A stretch of 64,000 nucleotides of DNA from PALSA-350 sp963794165 (lineage in GTDB: Bacteria; Acidobacteriota; Terriglobia; Terriglobales; Acidobacteriaceae): positions 930,001 to 994,000 of the forward strand of contig CAWCCT010000012.1 of assembly GCA_963794165.1 (NCBI GenBank), read 5' to 3'. The notes under the pieces are model-generated. The model did no database searches, was not told the DNA's origin, and saw only the letters and a program-made list of their open reading frames with translations. A program made the translations under genes and the position numbers. Positions 1 through 9,209 of this stretch are shown here, one piece after another; the first letter of the stretch is position 1; every line of letters begins with the position of its first letter.

Positions 1-866
1 TCGGAGAGCACCATCACCCCGGCCGAGTAACACAGCTGATGGGCTGCGCCGTTCGGTTCAGCCAGATCACGGACGCCGTGATAAATGATCAGCCAGCCGT
101 GCCGCGTCAGCATGGGTGGGGTGCCCCCGCCGATTTTCAACCGTTCCCATGGAGACACCGGTGTCGCCAACCGGTGATGCGAGCTGAACTGGCCAAAGTA
201 GTCGGGTCCACTATCCCCGGAGGTCATCGGGCAGTAGGAAATCCAAATGCTTTCCCGGTCGAGATCCAACGTGCGCGATGCAGGGCGGCATGCTGTTTCC
301 TCGGGACGCGTCCCGGGGAACAGCGGCCTGTGCAGAATGGCGAGTTCCAGATGACTTGACGGATTCGGGACAGCGACGGGAAACAGGCTGGCGTCCTTGT
401 CGTCCATGTCGTCGACTGAGATCCCATGATACGGAGCGAAGGTCGCCAGCCCCAAACGCTGCCAGTGGAACAGGTCCTTCGACGAGGCCAGAGCGATGCG
501 TGGACCTCGAGGCGAATAGGCCGTGTAGGTCATGATGTAACACCGGAGCGGTTCGACGAAGGTGATACGAGGATCCTCGCAGCCCCCGCCGCCGTCGGAG
601 CGCCTCTCGTACTCAGCTTCTGGCTCCAGGGCGATGCCGAGCCTCTCGATGGCCGTTGGATCGCCGGCTGCATTGAACTTTACTCGCGCAATCCCTATGC
701 GCGAGTAATTCCCCTTTGCAACCAACCGCGGGAAAAGGTAGAGCTGACCATCAGGACCACGAGCGGCGGCCGGGTTCAAGATACCTTCGACCTCATGTGG
801 ATTGCCCGGTTCCGGCTCGATCACCATGCCCAGCCGTTGCAACTTAAATCCACTCGGCTTAATCAT
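1..866 (-). CDS. GH130 family glycosidase/phosphorylase, partial
   Basis: The reading frame is open from an ATG at 866 to the window edge, so the C-terminus is missing. The translation fits glycoside hydrolase family 130, which acts on beta-mannosides, mostly by phosphorolysis and sometimes by hydrolysis. Visible family marks are an early ExEGIxNPAA stretch (near residue 27), a GGGCEDPRIT motif near residue 102 that carries the conserved acidic active-site region, and a late GGGTPPML...GWLIIYHGV segment that lines the sugar pocket. It starts 6 bp after the HAD gene stops and runs in the same direction as manA, so it is the third gene of a mannose operon. No signal peptide is visible, which suggests a cytoplasmic enzyme releasing mannose or mannose-1-phosphate. 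Exact substrate and linkage cannot be read from the sequence. Confidence 0.85.
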   Translation of the reverse strand, partial: MIKPSGFKLQRLGMVIEPEPGNPHEVEGILNPAAARGPDGQLYLFPRLVAKGNYSRIGIARVKFNAAGDPTAIERLGIALEPEAEYERRSDGGGGCEDPRITFVEPLRCYIMTYTAYSPRGPRIALASSKDLFHWQRLGLATFAPYHGISVDDMDDKDASLFPVAVPNPSSHLELAILHRPLFPGTRPEETACRPASRTLDLDRESIWISYCPMTSGDSGPDYFGQFSSHHRLATPVSPWERLKIGGGTPPMLTRHGWLIIYHGVRDLAEPNGAAHQLCYSAGVMVLS

Positions 867-872
867 CGAAGG

Positions 873-1631
873 TCACGCTTTTTGATCGCCATCTAAACAA
901 GCAATGATCGTTTCGATAACCCGCTTGGTGTCGTCTGGTCCTCGAACCGGGATAGAAACCACACCCGCTTGTTCAGCCGGATAATCGTTCCCTCCTGGGA
1001 ACAATGCATCTCCGATGTAAATCATCTCTTTCAGTGAAATACGAAGCAGGTCTCGCAGTTTTCGAATGCCATAGGCCTTGTCTATACCCGGTTTGGTGAC
1101 ATCGATCGAGGTCGCCCCACCGAGCCGGACAGAGAACCCGGGTATCAAGGGGTCAAGGAGAGCTTTAATCTTCTTCCGCTTGGCGAAATCGGGATCCCAC
1201 TTTTCCTTTTCCGCTAGAGGCGCCTGCTGCCCTAATGCGGAGAAGGTGATTTGGCTTCCCCGGTCTTCAATTTCCTCTCCCCACTCCCTTTCGACCTTGA
1301 ATCCAGCTTCACCGAACGCTTTCTGCAGAGAGCTGGTGATTTGCTCTTTTTCCTTCGCAGTGAAATCTTCTGAATAGAGCTCTTTCCACTCGCTCGAGTA
1401 CTGGAAGAATTTCGTTCCGCAAGTAGGAAGGACGGATAGGTTGACCAGCCGTTCATCTTGAGGAAGGTTGGAAAGCAGTTGCTTCTCAAACTGCGGCCAA
1501 TCACCTCCCGAGATCACAGCGACCTTGACGATGCCGAGAAGGTCATGCAGTAATGCCGCCATATCGGCGCCCAGGGCCGATTTGCTTGGCGCCAGTGTAC
1601 CGTCCAGATCAAAAACAATCAGCTTTTTCAT
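873..1631 (-). CDS. HAD-IIB hydrolase, phosphomannomutase-like
   Basis: This 252-residue protein opens with the HAD nucleophile motif (FDLDGTLAP, residues 8-16). It has a second motif in VISGG (near 39) and a late YIGDALFPGGND motif (near 209) with the metal-binding aspartates. The layout with a large cap domain is HAD class IIB. The cap segment and the following SIDVTKPGIDKAYGI stretch resemble eukaryote-type phosphomannomutases and sugar phosphatases. Its ATG overlaps the stop of manA by 4 bp, typical of translational coupling, and a GH130 enzyme follows. From this context I infer interconversion of mannose-6-phosphate and mannose-1-phosphate. A plain sugar phosphatase is the alternative. 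Confidence 0.8.
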   Translation of the reverse strand: MKKLIVFDLDGTLAPSKSALGADMAALLHDLLGIVKVAVISGGDWPQFEKQLLSNLPQDERLVNLSVLPTCGTKFFQYSSEWKELYSEDFTAKEKEQITSSLQKAFGEAGFKVEREWGEEIEDRGSQITFSALGQQAPLAEKEKWDPDFAKRKKIKALLDPLIPGFSVRLGGATSIDVTKPGIDKAYGIRKLRDLLRISLKEMIYIGDALFPGGNDYPAEQAGVVSIPVRGPDDTKRVIETIIACLDGDQKA

Positions 1632-2677
1632 TCACGGTCTTTCCTGGGGCCTTGCGAACCATCTCTGCCCTGTCCATTTACACAATGGTCCGGTAATGCA
1701 ATTTCCAGTAAACTCACCGCACCGTGCGGACGAAAAGCACATGTTCCGACCGCCGCAGGCAAGAGCCATACTTCACCTTTACCCACGACGTAGGAGGTGC
1801 CACTGTGCTCGATCTGACCAGTGCCGGTGGTACATACCAACACGCGCGGTACGCTCTCGGCGCCAACGGTAAATGGGGATTGTCCGCTCAGGCGCCACAA
1901 CCAGAACGGCTCACAATGAAAGAGCCTCTCCCGCTTGACCGGCGTCTCCGCCTCCACCACCGCCGTCACCAGACCTGCCGCACTATCTACAAAGTCAATA
2001 CAGGCAAGCGCCTGATCGACCTGGAGTGCTCGCGGCTGTCTTGTCTTTGCGTCAACATGGCCCCAGTCATAAAGGCGAAACGTAACGTCGCTGTTCTGCT
2101 GAATCTCAAACACTACGACGTCGCCGCCCAGAGAGTGAACCGTTCCCGCCGGGATAAAGACGCCATCGCCAGGCTTCGGCGTAATACATACCAGGTGGTC
2201 GGCTAAGCTACCGTTCGTAAGCGATTGCCGGAGAATATCTGCAGTGGTGTCCGGATTCAGTCCCGCATAGATGCGGCTTTCGTTTCCTGCCTCCAGCACC
2301 ACCCACGCTTCGGTCTTCGCCCCGGCAGACGCCGGCCGCAGGCCCCCGTGCGTATATCCGGGGTGTACCTGGACTGAGAGCATTTCGTGCGCGTCGAGGA
2401 ACTTCAGCAGCAATGGGAAGCGGCGAAAACGTTGGGCCAGTTTCCCCATCAGTTGATCCTGGAACTGCTCCATCAGCTGACCGAGATTCTGTCCTTTCAG
2501 CGGTCCATCGGCAATCCGGCTCGCATGGTCTTCGCGGTCGCTGAGTATCCACGCTTCGCCGATAGGGCCGTTGTTCGGTAGCGGCTCACTTAGCAACGCG
2601 GCCAAACGCCGTCCACCCCAAAGCCGATACTGGTAGATCGGCTCAAATCGCAGAGGATACAAAACCGTCTGGCTCAT
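1628..2677 (-). CDS. manA: Mannose-6-phosphate isomerase, class I
   Basis: This is a 349-residue cupin-fold isomerase that links mannose-6-phosphate to fructose-6-phosphate. Seen in the sequence are the LWGGRRL start typical of type I isomerases, the metal-site stretch LSVQVHPGYTH (about residues 100-110), the KTEAWVVL strand with the conserved glutamate, and FIPAGTVHSLGG (about 176-187), which carries the last metal-binding histidine. It is the first gene of a tight operon with the HAD enzyme (4-bp overlap) and GH130. Together they would channel mannosides into glycolysis or supply mannose-1-phosphate. Length fits the shorter bacterial class I enzymes. Confidence 0.92.
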   Translation of the reverse strand: MSQTVLYPLRFEPIYQYRLWGGRRLAALLSEPLPNNGPIGEAWILSDREDHASRIADGPLKGQNLGQLMEQFQDQLMGKLAQRFRRFPLLLKFLDAHEMLSVQVHPGYTHGGLRPASAGAKTEAWVVLEAGNESRIYAGLNPDTTADILRQSLTNGSLADHLVCITPKPGDGVFIPAGTVHSLGGDVVVFEIQQNSDVTFRLYDWGHVDAKTRQPRALQVDQALACIDFVDSAAGLVTAVVEAETPVKRERLFHCEPFWLWRLSGQSPFTVGAESVPRVLVCTTGTGQIEHSGTSYVVGKGEVWLLPAAVGTCAFRPHGAVSLLEIALPDHCVNGQGRDGSQGPRKDRE

Positions 2678-2789
2678 CGATTGTCTCTTCGCTCTACACC
2701 AGCAAGCGCGTCCCCATCATCAGATCTGCTTGATGATGCTGCGTCGCAATCTACAGAGCACACGAAATATGGGAACGCGTGAAACTCCA

Positions 2790-2981
2790 CTATTGACTGA
2801 TGGGAACTGAATGAGGGTGCCTGCGAGGAACCAATGACAGGTCTACACTGGTTATGTAAATGAACAAGGCCACGGAGATACAGAAGAAGCCCACCCAAAA
2901 CCGCCAATCGCGGTGGGCGCGTTTCCAATAGGGACGATGAACATGCGTTTCATGATGGTGATCGTGCACGATCTCATCCAT
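2790..2981 (-). CDS. Small His-rich single-span membrane protein
   Basis: The predicted product has 63 residues. The N-terminal 15 residues contain six histidines (HDHHHETHVH), followed by a basic patch and one membrane span of about 20 residues (near 29-48, FWVGFFCISVALF). I do not recognise a family. Support for a real gene comes from the clean membrane segment, a purine-rich AAAGGAAAG just ahead of the ATG, and a Crp/Fnr-type operator 51 bp upstream. The His cluster could bind a metal or heme, but that is inference. It stands apart from manA by 112 bp. Confidence 0.6.
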   Translation of the reverse strand: MDEIVHDHHHETHVHRPYWKRAHRDWRFWVGFFCISVALFIYITSVDLSLVPRRHPHSVPISQ

Positions 2982-3031
2982 TCATATCCTGCTTTCCTTT
3001 ACAACTATGTCACTGAACCAACTCTCATTAC

Positions 3032-3047
3032 TGTTCAAGTTTGCTCA
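3032..3047 (-). promoter_or_regulatory. Crp/Fnr-type operator, site 1
   Basis: Read on the minus strand the site is TGAGCAAACTTGAACA, matching TGAGCA-N4-TGNNCA fully. It sits 51 bp upstream of the small His-rich membrane protein. It belongs to the set of similar sites described under the regulon finding. Confidence 0.6.
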
Positions 3048-3050
3048 CTC

Positions 3051-3078
3051 GCGACCGGTCGAGGCTGAGACCGGTCGC
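3051..3078. terminator. Perfect 10-bp inverted repeat, possible terminator
   Basis: GCGACCGGTC and GACCGGTCGC flank an 8-base loop, giving a GC-rich hairpin just past the stop of the YihY-like gene (minus strand). There is no T-run, so a Rho-independent terminator is only possible. It may instead be an mRNA 3' stabiliser. Confidence 0.45.
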
Positions 3079-3100
3079 GGAGCTACGAAGAATCGCAGGT

Positions 3101-4009
3101 TTAATGTGGCTCAGAGGCTCGAAGTTGGGTCATTGAAGGAAGACGCTGGTTGTGCCTATTCGCTCCTGGGACACTATGTTCGGCTGCAGCATTCTCCAGG
3201 ATGGCATTGATCAGTCCGCCGACTAGAATTGCGGCTCCGCTCAGATAGAACCAGAACATCAGGATGATCAATGTGCCGAGGGAGCCGTAAAGCAGCCCAA
3301 AATGGCTGAAGTGACGGACGTAGACCTTGAACAGCACGGAAACCGCCAACCAGGCTACAGCTGCAACCATGCTGCCGGGCAGCAGCCACTTCCATTTTTG
3401 TTCCTGACGATCCGGCGCGAAGCGGTAAAGGCCCAGGAGCGCCAGAATCAGTAGCAGAGCAGCGGCCGGCCATTGGGCAATCTTCCAGGCATACAGGGCT
3501 GCCGAGCCAGGTGAAATCTTGTCCAGGACGAGCGGACCGTAGACCACAATGATCAACGCTGCGGTCAGGAGCACACCCATGGCAATCGCCAACCCCACCG
3601 CAATCAGGCGGGACTTCCACCAGGGGCGGCTCTCTTTCAGTCCGTAGATTGCGTTGAGGGTGTCGATAAGTCCGGAGGTCGCCGACGAGGATGACCACAG
3701 CGCGAAGAGGAGTGAAAACCAGGCTCTTCCGGCGCCCGTCGTCTGCGCAAGCACGTGTCTTACCAGACTCGAAGCACCGGAAGGAAGGACTTCGCTCACG
3801 TACGCCATCAGGGTACCTTGCGAACCCGGTGCTGAGCCAATCATCGAAACCATGCCGGTAACGGACAAAAGCATGGGAAAAAAGCCCAGCAGGAACCAGA
3901 ACGCCAGTTCCGCGGCGCGGTTGGTGACATTGGTCTCGACTGACCCCCGCCAGACAGCGCGAATCAACTCTGGCCAACGCAAGCCTGTCAGTTTAAGAAG
4001 GGCCGCCAT
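3101..4009 (-). CDS. YihY/BrkB-family inner membrane protein
   Basis: This 302-residue protein has about six hydrophobic spans and the family hallmark near residues 32-50, RAAELAFWFLLGFFPMLL, which matches the AxxxAyfxllSlfPlll motif of YihY/BrkB proteins. A second conserved part is the late YGSLGTLIILMFWFYLSGAAILVGGLINA stretch (about 240-268). The family's role is not settled. Old annotations as ribonuclease BN or a serum-resistance factor are not supported by the sequence. It starts 19 bp after the sugar transporter gene and is probably co-transcribed with it. The C-terminal 30 residues are hydrophilic and poorly conserved. Confidence 0.85.
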   Translation of the reverse strand: MAALLKLTGLRWPELIRAVWRGSVETNVTNRAAELAFWFLLGFFPMLLSVTGMVSMIGSAPGSQGTLMAYVSEVLPSGASSLVRHVLAQTTGAGRAWFSLLFALWSSSSATSGLIDTLNAIYGLKESRPWWKSRLIAVGLAIAMGVLLTAALIIVVYGPLVLDKISPGSAALYAWKIAQWPAAALLLILALLGLYRFAPDRQEQKWKWLLPGSMVAAVAWLAVSVLFKVYVRHFSHFGLLYGSLGTLIILMFWFYLSGAAILVGGLINAILENAAAEHSVPGANRHNQRLPSMTQLRASEPH

Positions 4010-4028
4010 GGATTCACTCTCACGCTTT

Positions 4029-5420
4029 TCATAATCCCCGTGGGTGCTTGCCCGATCGCATGTACGCTTCTATCTGTTCCAGCGTCTTACCATTGGTTTC
4101 CGGCACCAGCCGATAAAAGAAGATCCAGGCGGCGACTGCGATTACACCGTACAACCAAAAGGTTCCTGCGTCTCCCAAAACGGCGACCAGGCTCAGGAAC
4201 GTTACCGATACCACCAGGTTCATTCCCCAGTTGGTAACGGTTACAGCACTCATGGCGGCGCCCCGCACCTTTAAGGGATAGATTTCAGAGATCAACAGCC
4301 AGAAGATCGGACCAAGCCCCACCGCGAAAGAGGCTACATAGATCACCAGGCTGCCGATGGCTAGATCCTTGGTTAAGCTCGCCAACTGCTGGAAGTGAAA
4401 CGCAGCTCCCAGGATCGCCAGGCCAACAATCTGGCCTGCAACTCCGATGAGTAACAACGGCCTCCGTCCGATGCGGTCCAGCAGGAAGATGGAAACCACA
4501 TGGAGACACCACATCACCATGGCCAACCCTGCTCCCGCCAGGATTGCGGGACCAGCACCCTTGATGCCGGCGAACTTGAAAATCGTCGGAGAGTAATAGA
4601 TAACAGTGTTAATGCCGGTGATTTGCTGAAATACGGCCAGCCCTAAGCCCACAATCAAAGGCATCCTGAGGGACGGCTGGAACAGTCCAGCGATCCCGCC
4701 TTCGTCCTGTTGTTTCATGCTTTCCTGGATTTCAGCGATTTCCGGACCTACATCCGAGACCGTCCGCACACGCTGTAACACCCGCTTTGCCTCTGCTAGC
4801 CTCGACTTGCTGATCAACCAGCGTGGACTATCGGGTAAGCGCCACATGCCAATCGCCAGCCCAACGGAGGGTATGGCCGCAACGGCGAACATATACCGCC
4901 ATCCCTGGATGGAGGAAAATGCATAGTCCACCAGGTAAGCAGCCACGATGCCGGTTGTAATGGCAAGCATGTTGACGGCAACCAGCGCGCCGCGGACATT
5001 TGCCGGTACCAATTCGGCTATATACATCGGAGAGATGAAGGAAGCGATGCCGATGGCAAGTCCGCTGACGATCATACCGGCAATTAACCAGGCAACAGTG
5101 GGCGCAAGGGCGGTGCCCACTGCACTCGCAGTAAAGATAATGCCGGCCAGGATGATCAGCTTGCGGCGTCCAAAGCGGTTCGTCAGGACCCCTCCAGCAG
5201 CCGCACCAATCACAGCGCCCACGAGAACGGCGCTGACAACGATCTCCTCCATGGTGGCAGAAAGAGAAAACTGCTTCTTGATGAACAGTATGGCGCCGGA
5301 GATAACGCCCGTGTCGTAGCCGAAGAGCAGGCCTCCGAGGGCAGCTACCCCCACCGCGACGTAAACAAAAGGTTTTACGTCCGATTTAGCCTTTACGCCC
5401 GATTCCGTCTTAGTTGTCAC
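4029..5420 (-). CDS. MFS sugar:proton symporter (XylE/GalP type)
   Basis: This 463-residue transporter has twelve predicted spans. It carries the sugar-porter signatures GGLLFGYDTGVISGA in helix 1 (about residues 28-42), RFGRRK in loop 2-3, the PDSPRWLI motif before the central loop (about 195-202), QQITGINTVIYYSP in helix 7, DRIGRRPLLL in loop 8-9, and PETNGKTLEQIE at the C-terminus. It would bring a hexose or pentose into the cell with protons. The start is GTG at 5420 because AAAGGAG lies 8 bases ahead. The adjacent glucoamylase gene, read in the same direction, makes glucose a likely substrate. Confidence 0.92.
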   Translation of the reverse strand: MTTKTESGVKAKSDVKPFVYVAVGVAALGGLLFGYDTGVISGAILFIKKQFSLSATMEEIVVSAVLVGAVIGAAAGGVLTNRFGRRKLIILAGIIFTASAVGTALAPTVAWLIAGMIVSGLAIGIASFISPMYIAELVPANVRGALVAVNMLAITTGIVAAYLVDYAFSSIQGWRYMFAVAAIPSVGLAIGMWRLPDSPRWLISKSRLAEAKRVLQRVRTVSDVGPEIAEIQESMKQQDEGGIAGLFQPSLRMPLIVGLGLAVFQQITGINTVIYYSPTIFKFAGIKGAGPAILAGAGLAMVMWCLHVVSIFLLDRIGRRPLLLIGVAGQIVGLAILGAAFHFQQLASLTKDLAIGSLVIYVASFAVGLGPIFWLLISEIYPLKVRGAAMSAVTVTNWGMNLVVSVTFLSLVAVLGDAGTFWLYGVIAVAAWIFFYRLVPETNGKTLEQIEAYMRSGKHPRGL

Positions 5421-5481
5421 TTATCCTGCTCCTTTCAGCACGAGCAGACTCCGGCCGCTGTCACCCGTCGCACTCGATCAC

Positions 5482-7884
5482 TTACTTTGCCTGCACCAGG
5501 TGATTCTGGCCTTCCCATTCGCCCCCGTTTGCCCCCCGGTCAGGCCAAAAGAAAGTGAAGTCCAGTTGTGACTGCAAGCCGTCCGGACCAACGTCGAAGT
5601 ATTCTCCGCCGATGCCGGTCGCGTGCGACTGGCTATCCTGTGAGGTCTTCCAGTTGTCGGTTGTCCAGCGAAGGCGGAAAGGCTCAGGCGCACAAATGCG
5701 AAGCGTGTGCCCCTTCGTTGCTTGTGGAATCGGATGCTTTGGCAGCCAGAACTCTACTTTGCTGTCCGTCTCGCCATCGCGATACCGCGCGACGACTTCT
5801 GGAATCTGGTCGAATACCTTCCCGTCATGACACGAGCGAAGCAGACGCAAGTATTCCGAATGGGCCCACAATAGGGGATTCGCCGAACCGGTCGGGCCGC
5901 CACGACGCAGATGAGCTTCCGGAATATCCGCTTCATCCCAAATCTGCTCCGGCAACAGGCAAGTAGAGTTCGAGAACTGCTCCATGGCATGCAAAAAGGG
6001 GCGGCAATCATGACCCGCAGCAAGCTCATAATGTCCTCGCTCGCCGGTCAGTAGTGGCCAACCGCGGCCTTGACCCCACTGCATGTAAGCACCGCCCCCG
6101 GGTTTCTGGCCATACCCGTCGTGGTTGTACCGGTGCCAGCAGGGACCTGAGGCAGTATCCATTTTGAGAATCGCATCCACCGCGCGCAGGCTCTCAACCA
6201 CTAACGAATCATCAGCGGACAGGATTCCGTATCGCACCAGCTGGAGAAAGCCCGCATCCACGATGTCGCGAGCCGGGTACGACTTGGGAGCACCCGGAGG
6301 CTGACTGGTCAGGTAGAGTTCCGCCTCGTTGACGGCCCCTGCACTGGCGGCTTCTCCGGGGTTCGCAGGATTTAGGCGCACGAAGTAACCAGGAGACCCC
6401 GCAACCAGCGAACCTTTGGTGGTGACCGTCCACGCTTCAAGATTGGCTTTGAGGAAATCGGCGTAACTCTCGAGAAAGGCGGCCCTGTCGTTGTCCTGAT
6501 CTTCCCGCGCGAAAGAGGCTGCACAAATGAAAGCGGAGATGATCACGGCCAGGGTCGAGGGGGAATATCCACTGCCCTCTTCCCACCGTTCCTCGCCGGT
6601 TACTGGACCGCTATGCAGCAGAAAGCGCACAGCCCGGTTAACCATCACCCTCGGATCGAACTGGCCAAGCAGTTTAAGCTGATGAAGGCGCCAGGCTAGA
6701 AGAACGGGAAACGCAACTTCATCCAGTTGCATCCCCTTCCAGTAAGCTTTCCCGTCTACCCAGAAATTCTGGGGAAAGCTGCCATCCTCTTCCTGGCGTG
6801 CGGCGAGATAGATGAGAGCGCGCAAAGGTGCGTGCGTGCCGCCTGCCGCGAGCAAGCCCATGGCGCTCTCCACCATATCCCGGGTCCAAACCAGGTGATA
6901 ACCGCCCTTCCCTTGCTTGTCGTTGCGCGCCTCACCCCAGGGGATGGTGAGCGACGCGATAAACGCTCCCTCATATAGTTTGTCTTCGTGGGTCAATAAC
7001 AGGTTGTAGCTCGATTCAAAAAGCCGTCCCTTGTCTCCACTGGCCTTGCCGAGTGGTTTTCTGCCGTTCACGGCTCCTTCCCACTGGTCAATGAAAAGTT
7101 GTCTGCTCTCTTGGTAAGGAACGCCCAAACTTTGAAACAGGCAAGACACAGCACTGGCGAGAGTTTCGCCGAAAGCGACACCGATGGTGAACTCCTGAGT
7201 CTTTGAGAGATCAAGCTCGCCGGTAAGCGCCACGTTGCCGTTCTTCGCCTCATCGAATTCGAAATCCATCTTGCGGTTTTTCGACAGATCGGTGTAGCCG
7301 TCGCTGTGTCCGACATAACCACAGGAAAGCTTCGAGAAACCGCAGGATGCGCCAACCACGATCCAGCGGTTCTGCTTCTCGGCAACGAGCAACTGCTGCC
7401 CGGAAACTTCGACCACATAGGCATTGTTGCCGTCTCCTCCGACCTCTAAATGAGGAGCGCAGAGCACATAGGTTTTCAGCTTCTTGAGAAAGTCTTTCTT
7501 TCCTTCGAGCTTGGTGTGTATCAGAACGCAAGGCCGTGTCGGTTCCGCGATGATCTCTTTCACGAAAGAGAAACGCCCCTCAGAATCGTGCCTGCTGATT
7601 CGATATCCCTGCGAAGGCAGGATTCGTTCAATCTGATAGTCCAGATCCCTCTTTTCTTCGAGAAACAATCCGTTTCCATCGGAAAACAGAAACTCCAGAT
7701 CGCGCATTTGAGGGCGGTCGATCGTCGGGTAGTAGACCTCGGTAAGAATGCCCTGCCCGATGGTGAACCAGACGCGCCCGCCCATTGAGTGTGCAGTGCC
7801 GACTCCATCTTTGGCGGCGCCTGTCCAACGAGGTTCATCACCAGGGCCCCCGGAGGCGCTCCTGTTTCCACGAAAATGCGCCAT
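5482..7884 (-). CDS. GH15 glucoamylase-type glucan 1,4-alpha-glucosidase
   Basis: The protein is about 800 residues long. An N-terminal beta domain (about 1-270) begins with a WTGAAKDGVGTAHS segment usual in bacterial GH15 proteins. The catalytic (alpha/alpha)6 barrel follows, with the typical GGYHLVWTRDMV near residue 343 and a second conserved region around LPEQIWD, which carries the catalytic glutamate. A C-terminal beta-rich domain is also present. I chose the start at 7884 because AAAGGAGATTTCAAG directly precedes it and a longer frame would run back into the UPF0182 gene. No signal peptide is visible, so it probably trims internal maltodextrin or glycogen fragments to glucose. Confidence 0.88.
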   Translation of the reverse strand: MAHFRGNRSASGGPGDEPRWTGAAKDGVGTAHSMGGRVWFTIGQGILTEVYYPTIDRPQMRDLEFLFSDGNGLFLEEKRDLDYQIERILPSQGYRISRHDSEGRFSFVKEIIAEPTRPCVLIHTKLEGKKDFLKKLKTYVLCAPHLEVGGDGNNAYVVEVSGQQLLVAEKQNRWIVVGASCGFSKLSCGYVGHSDGYTDLSKNRKMDFEFDEAKNGNVALTGELDLSKTQEFTIGVAFGETLASAVSCLFQSLGVPYQESRQLFIDQWEGAVNGRKPLGKASGDKGRLFESSYNLLLTHEDKLYEGAFIASLTIPWGEARNDKQGKGGYHLVWTRDMVESAMGLLAAGGTHAPLRALIYLAARQEEDGSFPQNFWVDGKAYWKGMQLDEVAFPVLLAWRLHQLKLLGQFDPRVMVNRAVRFLLHSGPVTGEERWEEGSGYSPSTLAVIISAFICAASFAREDQDNDRAAFLESYADFLKANLEAWTVTTKGSLVAGSPGYFVRLNPANPGEAASAGAVNEAELYLTSQPPGAPKSYPARDIVDAGFLQLVRYGILSADDSLVVESLRAVDAILKMDTASGPCWHRYNHDGYGQKPGGGAYMQWGQGRGWPLLTGERGHYELAAGHDCRPFLHAMEQFSNSTCLLPEQIWDEADIPEAHLRRGGPTGSANPLLWAHSEYLRLLRSCHDGKVFDQIPEVVARYRDGETDSKVEFWLPKHPIPQATKGHTLRICAPEPFRLRWTTDNWKTSQDSQSHATGIGGEYFDVGPDGLQSQLDFTFFWPDRGANGGEWEGQNHLVQAK

Positions 7885-7993
7885 TCTTGAAATCTCCTTT
7901 GTGAACGATCGTTGAACTGGCGGGCAGTGCGCCGCGCCGTCCCGAGTTAGACAGGCCGGCGCTTCATCGGCGAGAGCACTGCGCATCTGCCGC

Positions 7994-9031
7994 CTATCGA
8001 GCAGGAGTAGCCAGCAGGCTCTTGAGCGAATCAATTGCCTTTTGCGCTTGCGCAAGTTCAGCCCTGGCTTGATCCAGGGTCGCCTTCGCCAGCGGTGGCT
8101 GCTTTCCGCTCGGTTGCGTCCCCGCCGGCGTCGTAGCGTTCTCGAACAAGTCGTTCAACGACTCGTCAAGCGTAGGTTCCATGACGACTCTATCTCCCGT
8201 TGCCACGATCACGCGTTTCAGCTGAGGAAAGTTTGTGCCTTCCGCCTTGAGATAGAGCGGGACCACATACAGGAAGGAGTTCTCAATCGGAATCACAATC
8301 AGTTTTCCGCGAATGACTCCTGAGCCCTTCTGATCCCACAGCGTCAGTTGTTGCGAAATAGTCGTGCTCTGATCGATCATGGCGCTGATCTGGTTCGGCC
8401 CGTAGATCAGCTTCTCTTTGGGCAGCTCATAGAAAAGCATTTTTCCGTAGTCAGGAAAGTCGCATCTGGCGGCCAGCCAGGCGATCATATTGTCTCTCTT
8501 CTGTGGGGTGAAGGGAGTCATGATGAGGTACTCCATCTGCGAGCTCCCGGGAAGCTTCATGAGTATGTAGTAGGGCTCCATAGGGTTGACCGCGCCGTCG
8601 TACTTTTCCTCCGGGGCTACCCACAGATCTTCCCGGTTGTAGAAGACCTGCGGATCGGTCATATGGAAGGTCGAATATTCGGCCGCCTGGATGGCGAACA
8701 GATCCTGCGGGTAACGCAGGTGGACCTTCAAGCCTGCTGAAAGGTCGTTCAAATCCTTGAAGACCCCGGGGAACGCGTGCCGGTAGACGTCGAGAACCGG
8801 GTCCTTCGGATCCATGATGTAGAACGACACCCCACCGTTATACATGTCCACGACGATCTTTACCGAGTTGCGGATGTAATTGCTGCCCTGCGCCGTGCCG
8901 CTCGCCTGCGGCTGCGAGTAGGGGTAGCGATCCGAGACGGTATAGGCGTCCTGAATCCAATAAAGTTTGCCGTCGCTCACTACAGCATACGGGTCCTGGT
9001 CGAGCAGCAGGAATGGCGCGATTTGCGACAC
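7994..9031 (-). CDS. UPF0182 family protein, C-terminal part after frameshift
   Basis: This frame encodes the soluble C-terminal portion of a UPF0182 protein. Its true coding sequence runs on upstream to about 9300, through NTTQPAIYYGE and FDYPKGNENVYT, where it must join the N-terminal frame. The family-typical SQIAPFLLLDQDPYAVV...KLYWIQDAYT stretch opens the ATG-bounded part. The last 45 residues are a Q/A-rich, probably coiled tail. A single missing base near 9297 separates it from the other half. Together the two parts give roughly 900 residues, the normal family length. Function of UPF0182 proteins is unknown. Confidence 0.75.
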   Translation of the reverse strand: MSQIAPFLLLDQDPYAVVSDGKLYWIQDAYTVSDRYPYSQPQASGTAQGSNYIRNSVKIVVDMYNGGVSFYIMDPKDPVLDVYRHAFPGVFKDLNDLSAGLKVHLRYPQDLFAIQAAEYSTFHMTDPQVFYNREDLWVAPEEKYDGAVNPMEPYYILMKLPGSSQMEYLIMTPFTPQKRDNMIAWLAARCDFPDYGKMLFYELPKEKLIYGPNQISAMIDQSTTISQQLTLWDQKGSGVIRGKLIVIPIENSFLYVVPLYLKAEGTNFPQLKRVIVATGDRVVMEPTLDESLNDLFENATTPAGTQPSGKQPPLAKATLDQARAELAQAQKAIDSLKSLLATPAR

Positions 9032-9209
9032 GCGTTCCTGGACGCTCCTCCAGATCTGAATTTTGCTTTGTGGCGTGAGATAAGAGGTGAACAGAATATT
9101 GACGTCTTTCTGTGTCCAGGCAAACAGGAGCCTCTTCCAAATGCCGTCCAGCGGGATTCCGCCGCTCCCCTGGTAGCTCGTATAGACATTCTCATTGCCC
9201 TTGGGATAG

